Positions 53,521 to 62,443 of a stretch of DNA of 64,000 nucleotides are shown here, piece after piece (position 1 is the first letter of the stretch; every line of letters begins with the position of its first letter). Under the pieces are notes generated by a model. The model did not search any database, had not been told where the DNA came from, and saw only the letters and a program-made list of their open reading frames with translations. Both the position numbers and the translations under genes were made by a program. The stretch is from Paenibacillus bovis (GTDB lineage Bacteria > Bacillota > Bacilli > Paenibacillales > Paenibacillaceae), in contig NZ_CP013023.1 in assembly GCF_001421015.2 (NCBI RefSeq), positions 434,001 through 498,000 on the forward strand, given 5' to 3'.

Positions 53521-54708
53521 ATGAAAAGAAAATCTCGGTTAACGGTTCTTCTGCTGCTCTGCCTGGCATTGGCGCTATCTCCTGCAATCGCTTTCAAAAC
53601 AGCGGATGCAGCACGTCCTACCACAGCGACACCAGCTGCAGATCTGCGCGCAACCATGGCCAAAGTATATGGTGAGCACAGCTATATGATGGTTATCGCG
53701 ATGCAAAAGCAATTTAACCAGTCCAAGGATCTGCCGCAGGCAATGGCAGCCCTGAACGCCAACACCAATAGTATCGCAGCACTTCTGTCCAGTACTTACA
53801 CGGATGCCGCAGCATCCCAGATCAAGGATCAGTGGAAAAAACATATTCAATACTTCATGGACTATGTGACTGCGACGCGCGATAACAATGCGGATGCCCG
53901 CAAAGCTGCTCAAGCCGGCATGAACAGCAGCACGACTGCCATGGTCACTGCCATGAACACGCAGAATCCGAATATCAACGAGACTAAACTGCTCAAGAAT
54001 CTGCAGGCTCATGATACGTATCTGCTGCAGTCCTTTACATCCTATGCAGAGGGCAAATATGGAACGACCTATTCGGCAGCACACAGTGCCTATGCACGGG
54101 CTACGCTGATCGGAGCTTCCATGGCAACTGACATTGCCGAGCGTTATCCATCCCGTTACAAACGCAGCACGACTCAGACCGAAGCTGCCTATTTCCGTCA
54201 GCAGGTCGGTGAAGCTCTTGGCGAGCATACGATCCTGTCCGTGCTGATGCTGCAAAAAGGCAATGACAATGCACCGGATCTGGCCAGTGTCAAAGCCGCT
54301 CTGGACCGCAACACCCAGGCACTGACCAATACTCACCAGCGCCTGTTCGGCTCCAATGCTGCTGCAACATTCAACAGTCTCTGGAACCGTCATATCCGCG
54401 ACTACCAGGACTACATGACAGCTACCCTGAATAACGATCAGGCTGGACGCGCTGCTGCCAAAAAAGACCTTGGCAAATTCGTTGCCGAGTTGACCGCTTT
54501 CCAGACTGGCCGTCTGCCGCTGAACAAAACCAAAACGTATCAAGCGAACGCTATGCACGGTGCTCATGTGATCACTGCTTTTGATTCCTATCATGCAGGT
54601 GGATATGCCAAGTCCTATGAAGCACTGCGTACCGGTTACAACCATATGTGGATGACTGGCAACACGCTGTCTGAAGCCATTGTGAAGAAATATCCTTCCA
54701 AATTCTAA
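53521..54708 (+). CDS. secreted protein with two tandem helical repeats
   Basis: A 395-residue secreted protein with signal peptide (about 1-30, cleavage near A-D-A-A-R) and two homologous halves of about 170-180 residues. Each half opens with G-E-H (G-E-H-S-Y and G-E-H-T-I). Each continues with W-x2-H-I-x2-Y-x-D-Y-x-T-A-T (W-K-K-H-I-Q-Y and W-N-R-H-I-R-D-Y), and closes with a His near a Y/F-x-S-Y segment (Q-A-H-D-T and H-G-A-H-V). The spaced His/Glu/Tyr residues on amphipathic helices hint at a four-helix-bundle metal or small-molecule site. I do not recognise the family with certainty. It has its own terminator. Confidence 0.75.
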   Translation: MKRKSRLTVLLLLCLALALSPAIAFKTADAARPTTATPAADLRATMAKVYGEHSYMMVIAMQKQFNQSKDLPQAMAALNANTNSIAALLSSTYTDAAASQIKDQWKKHIQYFMDYVTATRDNNADARKAAQAGMNSSTTAMVTAMNTQNPNINETKLLKNLQAHDTYLLQSFTSYAEGKYGTTYSAAHSAYARATLIGASMATDIAERYPSRYKRSTTQTEAAYFRQQVGEALGEHTILSVLMLQKGNDNAPDLASVKAALDRNTQALTNTHQRLFGSNAAATFNSLWNRHIRDYQDYMTATLNNDQAGRAAAKKDLGKFVAELTAFQTGRLPLNKTKTYQANAMHGAHVITAFDSYHAGGYAKSYEALRTGYNHMWMTGNTLSEAIVKKYPSKF

Positions 54709-54719
54709 ATAGTTGTATA

Positions 54720-54756
54720 AAAAAGCCTGATCCTCCTCGCGGGGATCAGGCTTTTT
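54720..54756 (+). terminator. intrinsic terminator after the helical-repeat protein
   Basis: The stem AAAAAGCCTGATCC/GGATCAGGCTTTTT with an 8-9-nt loop and T tail. Confidence 0.92.
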
Positions 54757-54884
54757 GCGTTGGCAGATTTTGCTGGAAACAGATGAATAGGCTTCAGTAT
54801 AAGCGAAAAGTGGCATCTACTTTGGAAAGGAAGAAGGGAACGTCTCCCGGTTAAGCCTAGAGAGAATCGAATACAGAAATGCAA

Positions 54885-54921
54885 AAAGAACCGGAACAGC
54901 TTGTTCAGCATCCGGTTCTTT
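54885..54921 (-). terminator. intrinsic terminator downstream of the LLM oxidoreductase
   Basis: On the minus strand AAAGAACCGG pairs with CCGGTTCTTT, with an inner GAACA/TGTTC pairing, and five Ts follow. It is about 180 bases past the stop of the gene at 55097; the stretch between holds no supported gene. Confidence 0.7.
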
Positions 54922-55096
54922 GGGCAGATTATAGTATAGCGACAGTCCGCTATCGATTTGGTTGTCTGTTAATTTGTCATTCATATTATGGCACTGCAGA
55001 TCCTGTATCAAACCGTAACATGCCATTTCAACTTAACGATTATGAAGGCGTCTGAGCATGGATGAGTCTAGAAGTGAAATCGATTGGCTGCCTGCT

Positions 55097-56158
55097 TTAT
55101 TGCTCGCTATTTTCCGCTTCCCAGCGGGCTACTTCTTCGCGTACCCGTGGAGCGACTTCTGTACCCAGCAGTTCAACAGCGCGCAGCACATCGTCATGAT
55201 TGGACATGGTGCCGACCGGTGTATGCAGCATGAAGCGGGTGATCCCTACCTGTTTGCGCAGGTTAATAATCTTGGTAGCTACGGTCTCCGGGTCGCCTAC
55301 ATAGAGGGCGCCTTCCAGACTGCGGGCAGCGTCAAAACTGGCACGGGTATACGGTCCCCAGCCGCGCTCGCGTCCCAGTACATTCATGCTCGCCTGGGTG
55401 GACGGGAAGAATTTATCGGCCGCCATCTCGGTGGTATCCGCGATAAAGCCGTGCGAATGGGAAGCGACGCTGAGCTTGGAAGCATCATGTCCGGCATGAG
55501 CGGCGGCTTTGTAATACAGCTCTACGAGCGGCGCAAACTGCACCGGACGACCACCGATAATTGCCAGTACAAGCGGCAGTCCGAGCAGACCGGCACGTAC
55601 AACCGATTCCGTATTGCCGCCGCTACCGATCCAGACTGGCAAAGGCTCTTGAACCGGACGCGGATAGATACCCCGATTGTTGATTGCCGGACGATGACCG
55701 CCTTCCCAGGTAACTTTTTCCGAATCACGAATCTTCAGCAGCAGTTCCAGCTTCTCGTCGAACAGGGCATCATAATCATCCAGATCATAGCCGAATAGTG
55801 GGAAAGATTCGATAAAAGAACCGCGTCCCGCCATAATCTCTGCCCGTCCGTTGGAGATCGCATCCAGTGTAGCGAACTCCTGAAATACACGTACCGGGTC
55901 TGCCGAAGACAGTACGGTTACTGCACTGGTCAGGCGAATACGCTCGGTCTGTGAAGCTGCCGCTGCGAGAATGACAGCTGGAGCAGATGCTGCGTAATCG
56001 ACACGATGATGCTCGCCTACGCCAAAGATATCCAGCCCTACTTTATCTGCGAGTACGATCTCGTCTACGACCTGGCGAATACGCTCAGCGTGGCTGATAG
56101 TCTTTCCTGTCTCTGTATCTGGTGTTGTTTCTACAAATGTACTGATTCCGATTTCCAT
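55097..56158 (-). CDS. luciferase-like (LLM) flavin-dependent oxidoreductase
   Basis: A 353-residue bacterial-luciferase-like monooxygenase. Family motifs include A-D-K-V-G-L-D-I-F-G-V-G-E-H-H near 40, the R-L-T-S-A-V-T-V-L-S-S-A-D-P segment near 80 and P-V-W-I-G-S-G-G near 190. It uses reduced flavin to oxidise an unknown substrate. The ATG at 56158 has a perfect AGGAGG 8 bases upstream and is preferred over the ATG at 56191. A 24-bp tandem repeat lies right in front of it, a probable regulatory region. Confidence 0.9.
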   Translation of the reverse strand: MEIGISTFVETTPDTETGKTISHAERIRQVVDEIVLADKVGLDIFGVGEHHRVDYAASAPAVILAAAASQTERIRLTSAVTVLSSADPVRVFQEFATLDAISNGRAEIMAGRGSFIESFPLFGYDLDDYDALFDEKLELLLKIRDSEKVTWEGGHRPAINNRGIYPRPVQEPLPVWIGSGGNTESVVRAGLLGLPLVLAIIGGRPVQFAPLVELYYKAAAHAGHDASKLSVASHSHGFIADTTEMAADKFFPSTQASMNVLGRERGWGPYTRASFDAARSLEGALYVGDPETVATKIINLRKQVGITRFMLHTPVGTMSNHDDVLRAVELLGTEVAPRVREEVARWEAENSEQ

Positions 56159-56195
56159 AATTATATCCTCCTGTTGGGTGGGCTTTGCCATATTG

Positions 56196-56286
56196 GCAAG
56201 CCATCGTTTGCTGTCTCAGCAAGCCGTCGTTTGCTGTTTTCAGCAAGCCGTCGTTTGCTGTTTTCAGCAAGCCGTCGTTTGCTGTT
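56196..56286. repeat. 24-bp tandem repeat in the leader of the LLM gene
   Basis: Three full units and one partial unit of GCAAGCCGTCGTTTGCTGTTTTCA, the first unit (56196-56218) 23 bases long with small changes. Each unit holds a GCAA...TTGC dyad. The array starts 38 bases upstream of the ATG at 56158, so it lies in the promoter or leader RNA. Confidence 0.9.
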
Positions 56287-56639
56287 ATAACATCACGTTA
56301 TATGCTGTTGTATCGTTGTTGGGTTCGTTATATTTATTGTGTTTATTGTTAATCGAATGGGATGGATTGTATAACTACCAAGCTGTTTTCCAAAATATCT
56401 TTAAATCGAAATATTATATTATCTTTATTTAAAACTATTTTCTGGTATATTGCAAGCATTATGTAACAATCGCTGCTACTTTTGCCAAGCTGTTCTTTTT
56501 GCTATTGGGATAGAATGCGCTCTTTTTATTTTGAAAATAGACAGCTGCCGTATAATGTCACCCTGCTATGTGGTTCTGCTGTATATTCTTCCTGCTGTAG
56601 TCATTATTATTGTGCACTGGTATAGAAAGTTACGTACGA
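56287..56639. other. AT-rich intergenic region, no gene seen
   Basis: About 350 bases between the repeat array and the YjdM terminator. Frames are open but lack ribosome binding sites and coding-like composition. Confidence 0.4.
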
Positions 56640-56673
56640 AAAAGACACAGCCGCGTATCTGCGCTGTGTCTTT
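56640..56673 (-). terminator. intrinsic terminator of yjdM
   Basis: An 11-bp stem (AAAGACACAGC/GCTGTGTCTTT) followed on the minus strand by TTTTTC. Confidence 0.85.
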
Positions 56674-56683
56674 GAAATACATA

Positions 56684-57025
56684 CTAATTCTTTTTCACAA
56701 ATTCCGATTTGAGCTTCATGGCGCCGAATCCGTCGATTTTGCAGTCGATGTTATGGTCGCCATCCACCAGACGGATACTTTTGACGCGGGTACCGATTTT
56801 GAGTACAGAGGAGCTTCCTTTTACCTTGAGATCCTTGATCACTGTTACCGCATCGCCATCCTGCAAAATATTGCCGTTGGCATCCCGTACCACAAGTGCG
56901 TCTTCCGTGCTGTCTACATCTTCACCCGGTGTCCATTCGTGGGCACACTCCGGGCAGATCAGCAGATTGCCATCCTCATACGTGTACGCGGAATTGCATT
57001 CCGGGCAGTTCGGTAAATCTGTCAT
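56684..57025 (-). CDS. yjdM: YjdM/PhnA-family zinc-ribbon protein
   Basis: A 113-residue protein with an N-terminal zinc ribbon (C-P-E-C near 7 and C-P-E-C near 24), followed by the YjdM core: [20 protein letters not shown] and [15 protein letters not shown]. It was once named PhnA and linked to phosphonate use, but no phosphonate genes are nearby and its real function is unclear. It is divergent from the UbiA gene. Confidence 0.92.
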   Translation of the reverse strand: MTDLPNCPECNSAYTYEDGNLLICPECAHEWTPGEDVDSTEDALVVRDANGNILQDGDAVTVIKDLKVKGSSSVLKIGTRVKSIRLVDGDHNIDCKIDGFGAMKLKSEFVKKN

Positions 57026-57247
57026 ACCTTCACTTCTCCATTTCGTTGTCGGATTTGTCTATTTTCCCATAGTCCGGTGCAGCTGACAATGTTTTGGGTA
57101 TTCTTTTTGCCGTTCATGGTTCCCTGACAGTCCAGTTGTGTAGTATATAGTAGTCTCTGACGCCGAACCATTACAGCAGCTATATTCTTTTGCCCTGCTG
57201 TCTTTACATAGCATGACCTATACCTGTGAAATTGGAAAGGAGTGAAT

Positions 57248-58186
57248 GTGTTGAGCGATTCGATTCTGCGCGCTTTTACACTCAAAAACAGTCTCAAGCT
57301 GCTGCGTCCGGCAGCCGTGCTCTGTTCCAGTGTAGCCATTATTTTCTCCGGCGTGTTCCCGCTGGCTGCCTATTATGAATTGTCGGTCTCTTCGCTGGTG
57401 ATTACTGCATTGCTGCTGCTGATTGGATGTATTCTGATCCATGGCGTACTGACTCATGCGCTGAATGATTATGCCGATTATCTGTCCGGAACCGATCAGC
57501 TCAGTCCGGCCATGCTATCCGGCGGCAGCCGGGTTATTCAGGAAGGACGGATTTCTCCGGCTGCCCTGCACCGATTTGGTATCGGCCTTACGATTGTGCT
57601 TATAGCAGCTACAGCGATCATTGCCTTGTTCGGTCATTACGCACTGGCCGCCCTGCTGCTCATCGGAATATGGGGCGCGGTCTCCTATTCGCTGCCTCCG
57701 CTGCGTTTCAGTTATGCTCCCCTGGCTGGAGAATGGCTGAGCACGTTCCCGTCCACCTTTTTCCTGGGACTTGGCGGTGCCTGGCTGATGCTCGGTACAT
57801 TCCCGCAGTGGGCCGTACAGAATGCGCTGATTAATGCACTGTACTGCGTCGCCTGGGTTATGGTGCATCATATTCCCGATCTGGACGCGGATCGCCAGGC
57901 CTCCCCGGTCAAGCGTACCAGCGTCGTCTGGGCAGCAGACCGATGGGGAATCGGCTACAGCCGACTGCCGGCGCTGGTATACCTGGGTCTAATCGCACTT
58001 TGTGTCGTCTGGTTGCTGGGAACCGGACGATTATGGGGAGCCGCCGGTATCGCTGTCATGGTCGCTCTGTCGGTGTACTGGATCTGCCGGATGGATGTAC
58101 GCGATCCGGAACAGGTTACGAACTGCGAGAAAAAGCTGCTGCTGCTCGCAGTAGGTGGAGCAGTATGGCTGGGGATTTTCATTTGA
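57248..58186 (+). CDS. UbiA-family prenyltransferase
   Basis: A ~312-residue integral membrane protein with eight to nine helices. The two Asp-rich motifs that bind Mg-pyrophosphate are visible: N-D-Y-A-D-Y near 75 and D-L-D-A-D-R near 215. It transfers a prenyl chain to an aromatic or other acceptor. The second motif and H-H-I-P-D-L are near-typical of MenA-like/archaeal-type UbiA. AAAGGAG lies just upstream; the GTG at 57248 or the TTG at 57251 is the likely start. A terminator follows. No quinone-pathway genes adjoin, so the acceptor is unknown. Confidence 0.85.
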   Translation: MLSDSILRAFTLKNSLKLLRPAAVLCSSVAIIFSGVFPLAAYYELSVSSLVITALLLLIGCILIHGVLTHALNDYADYLSGTDQLSPAMLSGGSRVIQEGRISPAALHRFGIGLTIVLIAATAIIALFGHYALAALLLIGIWGAVSYSLPPLRFSYAPLAGEWLSTFPSTFFLGLGGAWLMLGTFPQWAVQNALINALYCVAWVMVHHIPDLDADRQASPVKRTSVVWAADRWGIGYSRLPALVYLGLIALCVVWLLGTGRLWGAAGIAVMVALSVYWICRMDVRDPEQVTNCEKKLLLLAVGGAVWLGIFI

Positions 58187-58206
58187 ATATGGGATTACAA
58201 ATTAAC

Positions 58207-58250
58207 AGGGAATTGCTGTTTGCTCCAAGCATTCGGCAATTCCTTGTTTG
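58207..58250 (+). terminator. intrinsic terminator after the UbiA gene
   Basis: The 8-bp stem GGAATTGC/GCAATTCC with an inner TGCT/AGCA pairing is followed by TTGTTTG. Confidence 0.65.
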
Positions 58251-58267
58251 TGGAATAGAACATTACT

Positions 58268-58531
58268 GTGGATATTCACGGCAAGAAATACACTGCTACT
58301 TATACGGCAGAAGACAATGCTTACTTTGACCAGTTAAGATATGGAGCTATCAGCATCTATTCGATTCACAATCATCAATTGACTGCTACTGTGAGCGGTA
58401 ATTTCCATGTTGCTATGTTTGCAGGTGATGTGAAGATTACGTATCGTTATGACTCAGCGAGTCAACGATTTAAGCCGGATCAGTTAAAGTTTATTCCTCT
58501 TTCCCCAGGTCCCTTTCCAGACAGAACTTAA
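58268..58531 (+). pseudogene. possible truncated C-terminal gene fragment
   Basis: An open stretch of 87 codons lacking a ribosome binding site reads like the end of a secreted beta-rich protein (Y-T-A-T-Y-T-A-E-D-N-A-Y-F, then I-T-Y-R-Y-D-S-A-S-Q-R-F-K-P). Its last ~40 bases overlap the convergent histidine-kinase gene. The composition is protein-like, but the start is missing, so a decayed remnant is the best reading. Confidence 0.35.
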
Positions 58532-59429
58532 ATGAAGTTCGTACATAGGGCGTACTCTCCACCCGAATCTGCCCATGCTGCTTCTCTACCAGCTTTTTGG
58601 TGATAGCCAGCCCCAGGCCGCTTCCGGCAGGGGAGTGGCGGCTGGCGGATGCCTGATACAGCCGGTCAAACAGCAGAGGAAGCTCGTCTGCTGGGATGCC
58701 TTCTCCCGTGTCCCATACTTCCACCCAGGCCTGGTTTCTTTCTGCCCACAGACGGATGCCGTGTCGTCCTTCACCTCCGTGCCCGTACCGGATCGTATTG
58801 GAGATCAGATTGGACAGGATACGCTCCACACTGACCGGATCAGCCTGAACGAGAACAGGGGCGGCGGGTAATTCCAGTTCGGGCGGTATGCCCCATTTCT
58901 CGAATTGGTCGATCACCTGTACGATACATTCTTCGATCTTGGCCGTCAGATTGACCTGCTGAAAGTGAATCTGGATATCCCCGGATTCCAGCCGTGTCCA
59001 TTCGAAGAAATTCCCGAGCAGCTGGGTCAGCGCCCTAGCTTTGTCAAAAATAATATCCCTGTATTTCCCCGACAGTTCCGGGTCCTGAATCACTTTCGGG
59101 TTTTTTAGCATCTCGGCATACCCGGACAGGGAAGTGAGCGGTGTCCTCAGATCATGAGCGATATGGGTCATGACCTGCCGCTGCGTTTTCTCCAGCTGCA
59201 TCGCCTGATTATGGAACAGATAGATTCGGTCGCGCAGCAGATTGAGCTGTCCGGCGAGCCGATTAATCACCGAAATCCGGCTGCGGATATGCAAATAGGC
59301 AGGCTGCGGATCACGCTGCAGCCTGTCCAGCATCTGTACCATCTGCTGCAGCTGACGGTGAATCACTCCAATATAAATGGCCAGCGCCACACCGACCACA
59401 CTGACGATCACCAGCAGGATATCGGTCAT
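58491..59429 (-). CDS. histidine kinase of the ABC/two-component operon
   Basis: A 312-residue kinase with one N-terminal membrane helix (about 4-24) and no sizeable external domain, as in lantibiotic/bacitracin-type sensors that read out an ABC transporter. HisKA has H-I-A-H-D-L-R-T-P-L near 90. The ATPase domain has N-L-I-S-N-T-I-R-Y near 205, D-T-G-E-G-I and G-S-G-L-G-L-A-I. The ATG shares one base with the response-regulator stop (TAATG). It is the last gene of the operon. Confidence 0.9.
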   Translation of the reverse strand: MTDILLVIVSVVGVALAIYIGVIHRQLQQMVQMLDRLQRDPQPAYLHIRSRISVINRLAGQLNLLRDRIYLFHNQAMQLEKTQRQVMTHIAHDLRTPLTSLSGYAEMLKNPKVIQDPELSGKYRDIIFDKARALTQLLGNFFEWTRLESGDIQIHFQQVNLTAKIEECIVQVIDQFEKWGIPPELELPAAPVLVQADPVSVERILSNLISNTIRYGHGGEGRHGIRLWAERNQAWVEVWDTGEGIPADELPLLFDRLYQASASRHSPAGSGLGLAITKKLVEKQHGQIRVESTPYVRTSFKFCLERDLGKEE

Positions 59430-60157
59430 TATTCCTCCTCCTCATTCCCTCCAAGACGATAGCCGATTCCCCAGACAGTCTGAACATATACCGGGGAAGA
59501 CGCTTTGTCTTCGATCTTCGTACGCAGCCGCCGGATATGCACCATTACCGTATTCTCATCTACATCAGAGGAATACGGCTCTTCCCAGACCGATTCGAAG
59601 ATCTGGGATTTGGTAAATACGCGCTGCGGCTGCGACATCAGCAGCTGTAAAATGGCAAATTCCTTAGCGGTCAGTGTACGATGCTCTCCCCGGATTCGTA
59701 CCTGATATGTACTGCCGTCGAGCTCCAGCTCTTTGTATTTCCATACTTTGTGGGCGGGCTGCTCGGATTCGCTGTAGTAAAAGTACCTGCGCAGCTGCGC
59801 TTTGACCCGTGCCAGCAGCTCACCAAGCAGAAAAGGCTTGGTCAGATAATCATCCGCTCCACCGGCCAATCCGGCAATTTTGTCGATCTCGGCATCCTTG
59901 GCAGACAGAAGAAGCACCGGGATTTTTTTCTTTTCCCGGATGCGTCGCAGCACTTCCAGTCCATCCAGACCTGGCAGCATAATATCCAGAATGACCAGAT
60001 CGTAATCGGCTGCTTCAAATTCCCGAATAGCCTCCAATCCGTTATGTATCTGAATCACGCCATAATTTTCCCCGATCAGCGTCTGGGCGATCAGATCGCA
60101 TATCTCGATATCATCCTCAACGATCATAATTCGGGCCAGTGTCATCGATCTATTCAT
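59429..60157 (-). CDS. OmpR-type response regulator of the ABC/two-component operon
   Basis: A 242-residue regulator. The receiver domain has V-E-D-D, the phospho-acceptor Asp in V-I-L-D-I-M-L-P-G near 58 and a Lys in L-T-K-P-F near 107. The winged helix ends in W-G-I-G-Y-R-L-G. The ATG at 60157 overlaps the permease stop by 4 bases (ATGA), with the ribosome binding site only partly spaced; an ATG at 60145 is the alternative. It is placed between permease and kinase, so it probably controls this operon. Confidence 0.9.
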   Translation of the reverse strand: MNRSMTLARIMIVEDDIEICDLIAQTLIGENYGVIQIHNGLEAIREFEAADYDLVILDIMLPGLDGLEVLRRIREKKKIPVLLLSAKDAEIDKIAGLAGGADDYLTKPFLLGELLARVKAQLRRYFYYSESEQPAHKVWKYKELELDGSTYQVRIRGEHRTLTAKEFAILQLLMSQPQRVFTKSQIFESVWEEPYSSDVDENTVMVHIRRLRTKIEDKASSPVYVQTVWGIGYRLGGNEEEE

Positions 60158-60867
60158 CTCCTCTGCAATCTCCTGTACATCCATCCGCCCCATACCAGGC
60201 ATATCGCTCCCAGCACTGCATAGATCACCAGTGGATAAGCCTGATCCGGCCATGTCCCTTTTCCCGTTCCGTGTAAATAGATGGAAGGAACCAGCCACGG
60301 ATAGTATATGATCCAGTCCGGTACCCGGATGATCAGTACCAGCCCGAGCAGGAACTGTCCCAACAGTACGATGGTCAAATACAGCGATGTCCGGCTGATC
60401 AGAGCCAGTACGGCACCATATGCCGAGAAACCGGCATAAATTATCCAGGAGACGACCAGATCCTTGATGAACCATTTACCCAGCGCAGCTGCCGACACAG
60501 AAACATCCAGCGCCCACAGTCCAATTAACAGCGTAATTAGCTCCGATCCGAATAGCAGCAGACCCATGAGCAGCAGACTGGTGAGGATTTTGGCGGTATA
60601 CCATTCTCCCCAGTGAAAAGGGTACGTCTTGTGCAGACTCAGCAGCCCGCGATCCCGATCCCGTGTAAACAAATAACCGGCCAAAAAAGTAAAAAAAGTC
60701 GGCCGGAACCACAAATTCATATAAGTCTGATCCATTAGGTGCTGCCAGCTTCCGCTGTCTGCCTTGAGCAGCGTAATGAGCAGCTGCAGCACCAATAGCA
60801 GGATCATTAACCGCAGCACAACAGAGCGTCTAAATAAAAGAAGTTCCCTGAAAATGAGTGTCAGCAT
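60154..60867 (-). CDS. ABC-2-type permease (fourth permease)
   Basis: A 237-residue membrane protein with about six helices, beginning M-L-T-L-I-F-R-E-L-L-L-F-R-R-S, typical of ABC-2 permeases. It starts one base inside the stop of the ATPase gene and has GGAGG upstream. It differs from the three LanE/LanG-like permeases in the operon and belongs with the ATPase in front of it. Confidence 0.78.
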   Translation of the reverse strand: MLTLIFRELLLFRRSVVLRLMILLLVLQLLITLLKADSGSWQHLMDQTYMNLWFRPTFFTFLAGYLFTRDRDRGLLSLHKTYPFHWGEWYTAKILTSLLLMGLLLFGSELITLLIGLWALDVSVSAAALGKWFIKDLVVSWIIYAGFSAYGAVLALISRTSLYLTIVLLGQFLLGLVLIIRVPDWIIYYPWLVPSIYLHGTGKGTWPDQAYPLVIYAVLGAICLVWGGWMYRRLQRR

Positions 60868-61787
60868 CAGTTTCCTCCAGCATGTGAGATAAGTCCGCCT
60901 TTACCGGAACCGTAACTCAGCTCATACACTTCAATCTGCTCGGTAATGAGCATTCGGTTGATGGCGCCCGCCTGATCCAGCTGCTCATAGACGAGAATAA
61001 CCGACGGCTCGGTCACCCGGTAATGATAGATGCCCATACGCTGTTCCAGCAGCAGGCTGGCTCTCTGATCATCGCTCACTCTCAGAATCAGATGATCTTT
61101 AATTTTGCTGTGATAGACGGTGCCCGGCAGTTCTTCGGTCAGTCGTCCCTTTTCCATCAGTCCGACTGTCGTCACACAGGCAGGTACATCCTGCAGCTGG
61201 GATGCTGTCATGATCACGGTCATATGGTAAATTTCACACCATTCCCGCAGAATATGTATCGTTCGTGCACGTACTTCAGGTGCTAATCCGCTCAGAGGCT
61301 CATCCAGCAGCAGCAGCTCCGGCCGGTGCAGCAGTGCTCTCGCAATTGCACAGCCGCGTGCCGCTTCTGCCGGAATCCGGCCAGCACGCTGATGGGCGTA
61401 CTTTTCCAGTGACAGTAGTTCCAGCATGGTATGGGAAGCCTGTTTGTCCGGCACTCCCATCATCCGGCGGTGAAGTTCCAGATGTTCATACACCGTCAGA
61501 TTCGGGACAAAGGATAGCGGTTCGCACATAACGCCAATCCTGTTTTTCCACACATAATCAGAGTGGATATTGATGCTGCCGAACCATTCCAGCTTGCCGG
61601 ATAGCGGCACAAGATCACCGGCCAGCCCGCGCAGCAGCGTTCGTTTGCCGCTGCCCTTTTCACCCAGGATGACATAAAATGCCCCTCGCTGCACATCCAT
61701 ATTGAGCCGTTCCACCCGGACACCGGAGTCGCCGGCCGACAAGCAGAGATGATCTGCATGTATAAGCCTATCAGGATGATCTACCAT
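60867..61787 (-). CDS. ABC transporter ATP-binding protein with degenerate motifs
   Basis: A 306-residue ATPase of the lantibiotic-immunity (LanF/BcrA) type. The usual G-x-x-G-x-G-K-S/T-T of Walker A reads G-E-K-G-S-G-K-R-T, with Arg replacing the Mg-binding Ser/Thr. The signature LSGGQ is I-P-A-E-A-A-R-G. The H-loop His is replaced (T-A-S-Q-L-Q). Walker B (L-L-L-L-D-E-P) is intact. It has the C-terminal LanF-like domain. Such losses suggest weak or no hydrolysis and perhaps a regulatory or partner role. The ATG at 61787 has AAGGAG 9 bases upstream and overlaps the previous gene by 7 bases. Confidence 0.82.
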   Translation of the reverse strand: MVDHPDRLIHADHLCLSAGDSGVRVERLNMDVQRGAFYVILGEKGSGKRTLLRGLAGDLVPLSGKLEWFGSINIHSDYVWKNRIGVMCEPLSFVPNLTVYEHLELHRRMMGVPDKQASHTMLELLSLEKYAHQRAGRIPAEAARGCAIARALLHRPELLLLDEPLSGLAPEVRARTIHILREWCEIYHMTVIMTASQLQDVPACVTTVGLMEKGRLTEELPGTVYHSKIKDHLILRVSDDQRASLLLEQRMGIYHYRVTEPSVILVYEQLDQAGAINRMLITEQIEVYELSYGSGKGGLISHAGGN

Positions 61788-62443
61788 CGTCTCTGTCTCC
61801 TTACAAACCATAGTCCTCCTCCCAACCAGAGCAGCAGGCCCATACCCGCCAGCAGAATGGCGGTCAGCAGCAGTTGTAGTCCGGTCGGGTCTATCACTCC
61901 ATACCCGGTCAGCGTGCGCCAGGCGGTAGCTCCAATAATACCGACTACTCCTGTAATCACGGTTAGTGTACGCCCCCAGGCCGCTGCCAACAGCAGCAGT
62001 GCCAGACTATAGGGTACAAAAAACAGCGCAAGTCCTGCCCAGCTGCCAATCCAAAAGCCCACCGTCAAACCGGCAGCAGGCAGCAGACTGAGTAGCAGCA
62101 GGCAGATCAGGAACAAGCCGTTGGTCAGTACCATCAGCACCAGCAGCGCCGCCCCTTTGAGTATATAAAGGGAAAATACGGACAAGGGTCTGACCAGCAG
62201 ACCCTTCCACTGCTCCATATGCATCATCGTGCCGGCCATCAGCGCACAAAAAATGGGCAGCCACAGATTAAACCATACCAGCAGACCATTATCGATCATC
62301 GCTTCGATCTGCAATCCACCCTGAGGCCTGCTGTACGCCTGCCAGGCACAGATCAGGGCAATCACTACCGGTGCACCGACGACCATCCATGGAATAAAGG
62401 TATGGCGGTATTTCAGCAATTCGGATCTGATGCGGTTGACCAT
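61781..62443 (-). CDS. lantibiotic-type ABC permease 3 (LanE/LanG-like)
   Basis: A 220-residue permease with six helices. The start M-V-N-R-I-R-S-E-L-L-K-Y-R-H is the typical S-E-x-x-K-Y-R signature of MutG/EpiG/CprB-like permeases. The ATG at 62443 shares one base with the stop of the preceding gene, with GGGAGG 7 bases upstream. Confidence 0.82.
   Translation of the reverse strand: MVNRIRSELLKYRHTFIPWMVVGAPVVIALICAWQAYSRPQGGLQIEAMIDNGLLVWFNLWLPIFCALMAGTMMHMEQWKGLLVRPLSVFSLYILKGAALLVLMVLTNGLFLICLLLLSLLPAAGLTVGFWIGSWAGLALFFVPYSLALLLLAAAWGRTLTVITGVVGIIGATAWRTLTGYGVIDPTGLQLLLTAILLAGMGLLLWLGGGLWFVRRQRRW

Noticed and set aside
54817..55026. 69-codon minus-strand frame between the helical-repeat protein and the LLM gene
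   Set aside because: It reads straight through a terminator hairpin and has no ribosome binding site.
56450..57016. 188-codon plus-strand frame opposite yjdM
   Set aside because: It is antisense to a well-recognised gene and lacks a start signal.
59429..60475. Longer start for the response regulator (348 codons)
   Set aside because: The extra ~100 residues lie inside the permease gene in another frame; the ATGA overlap at 60157 is the natural start.
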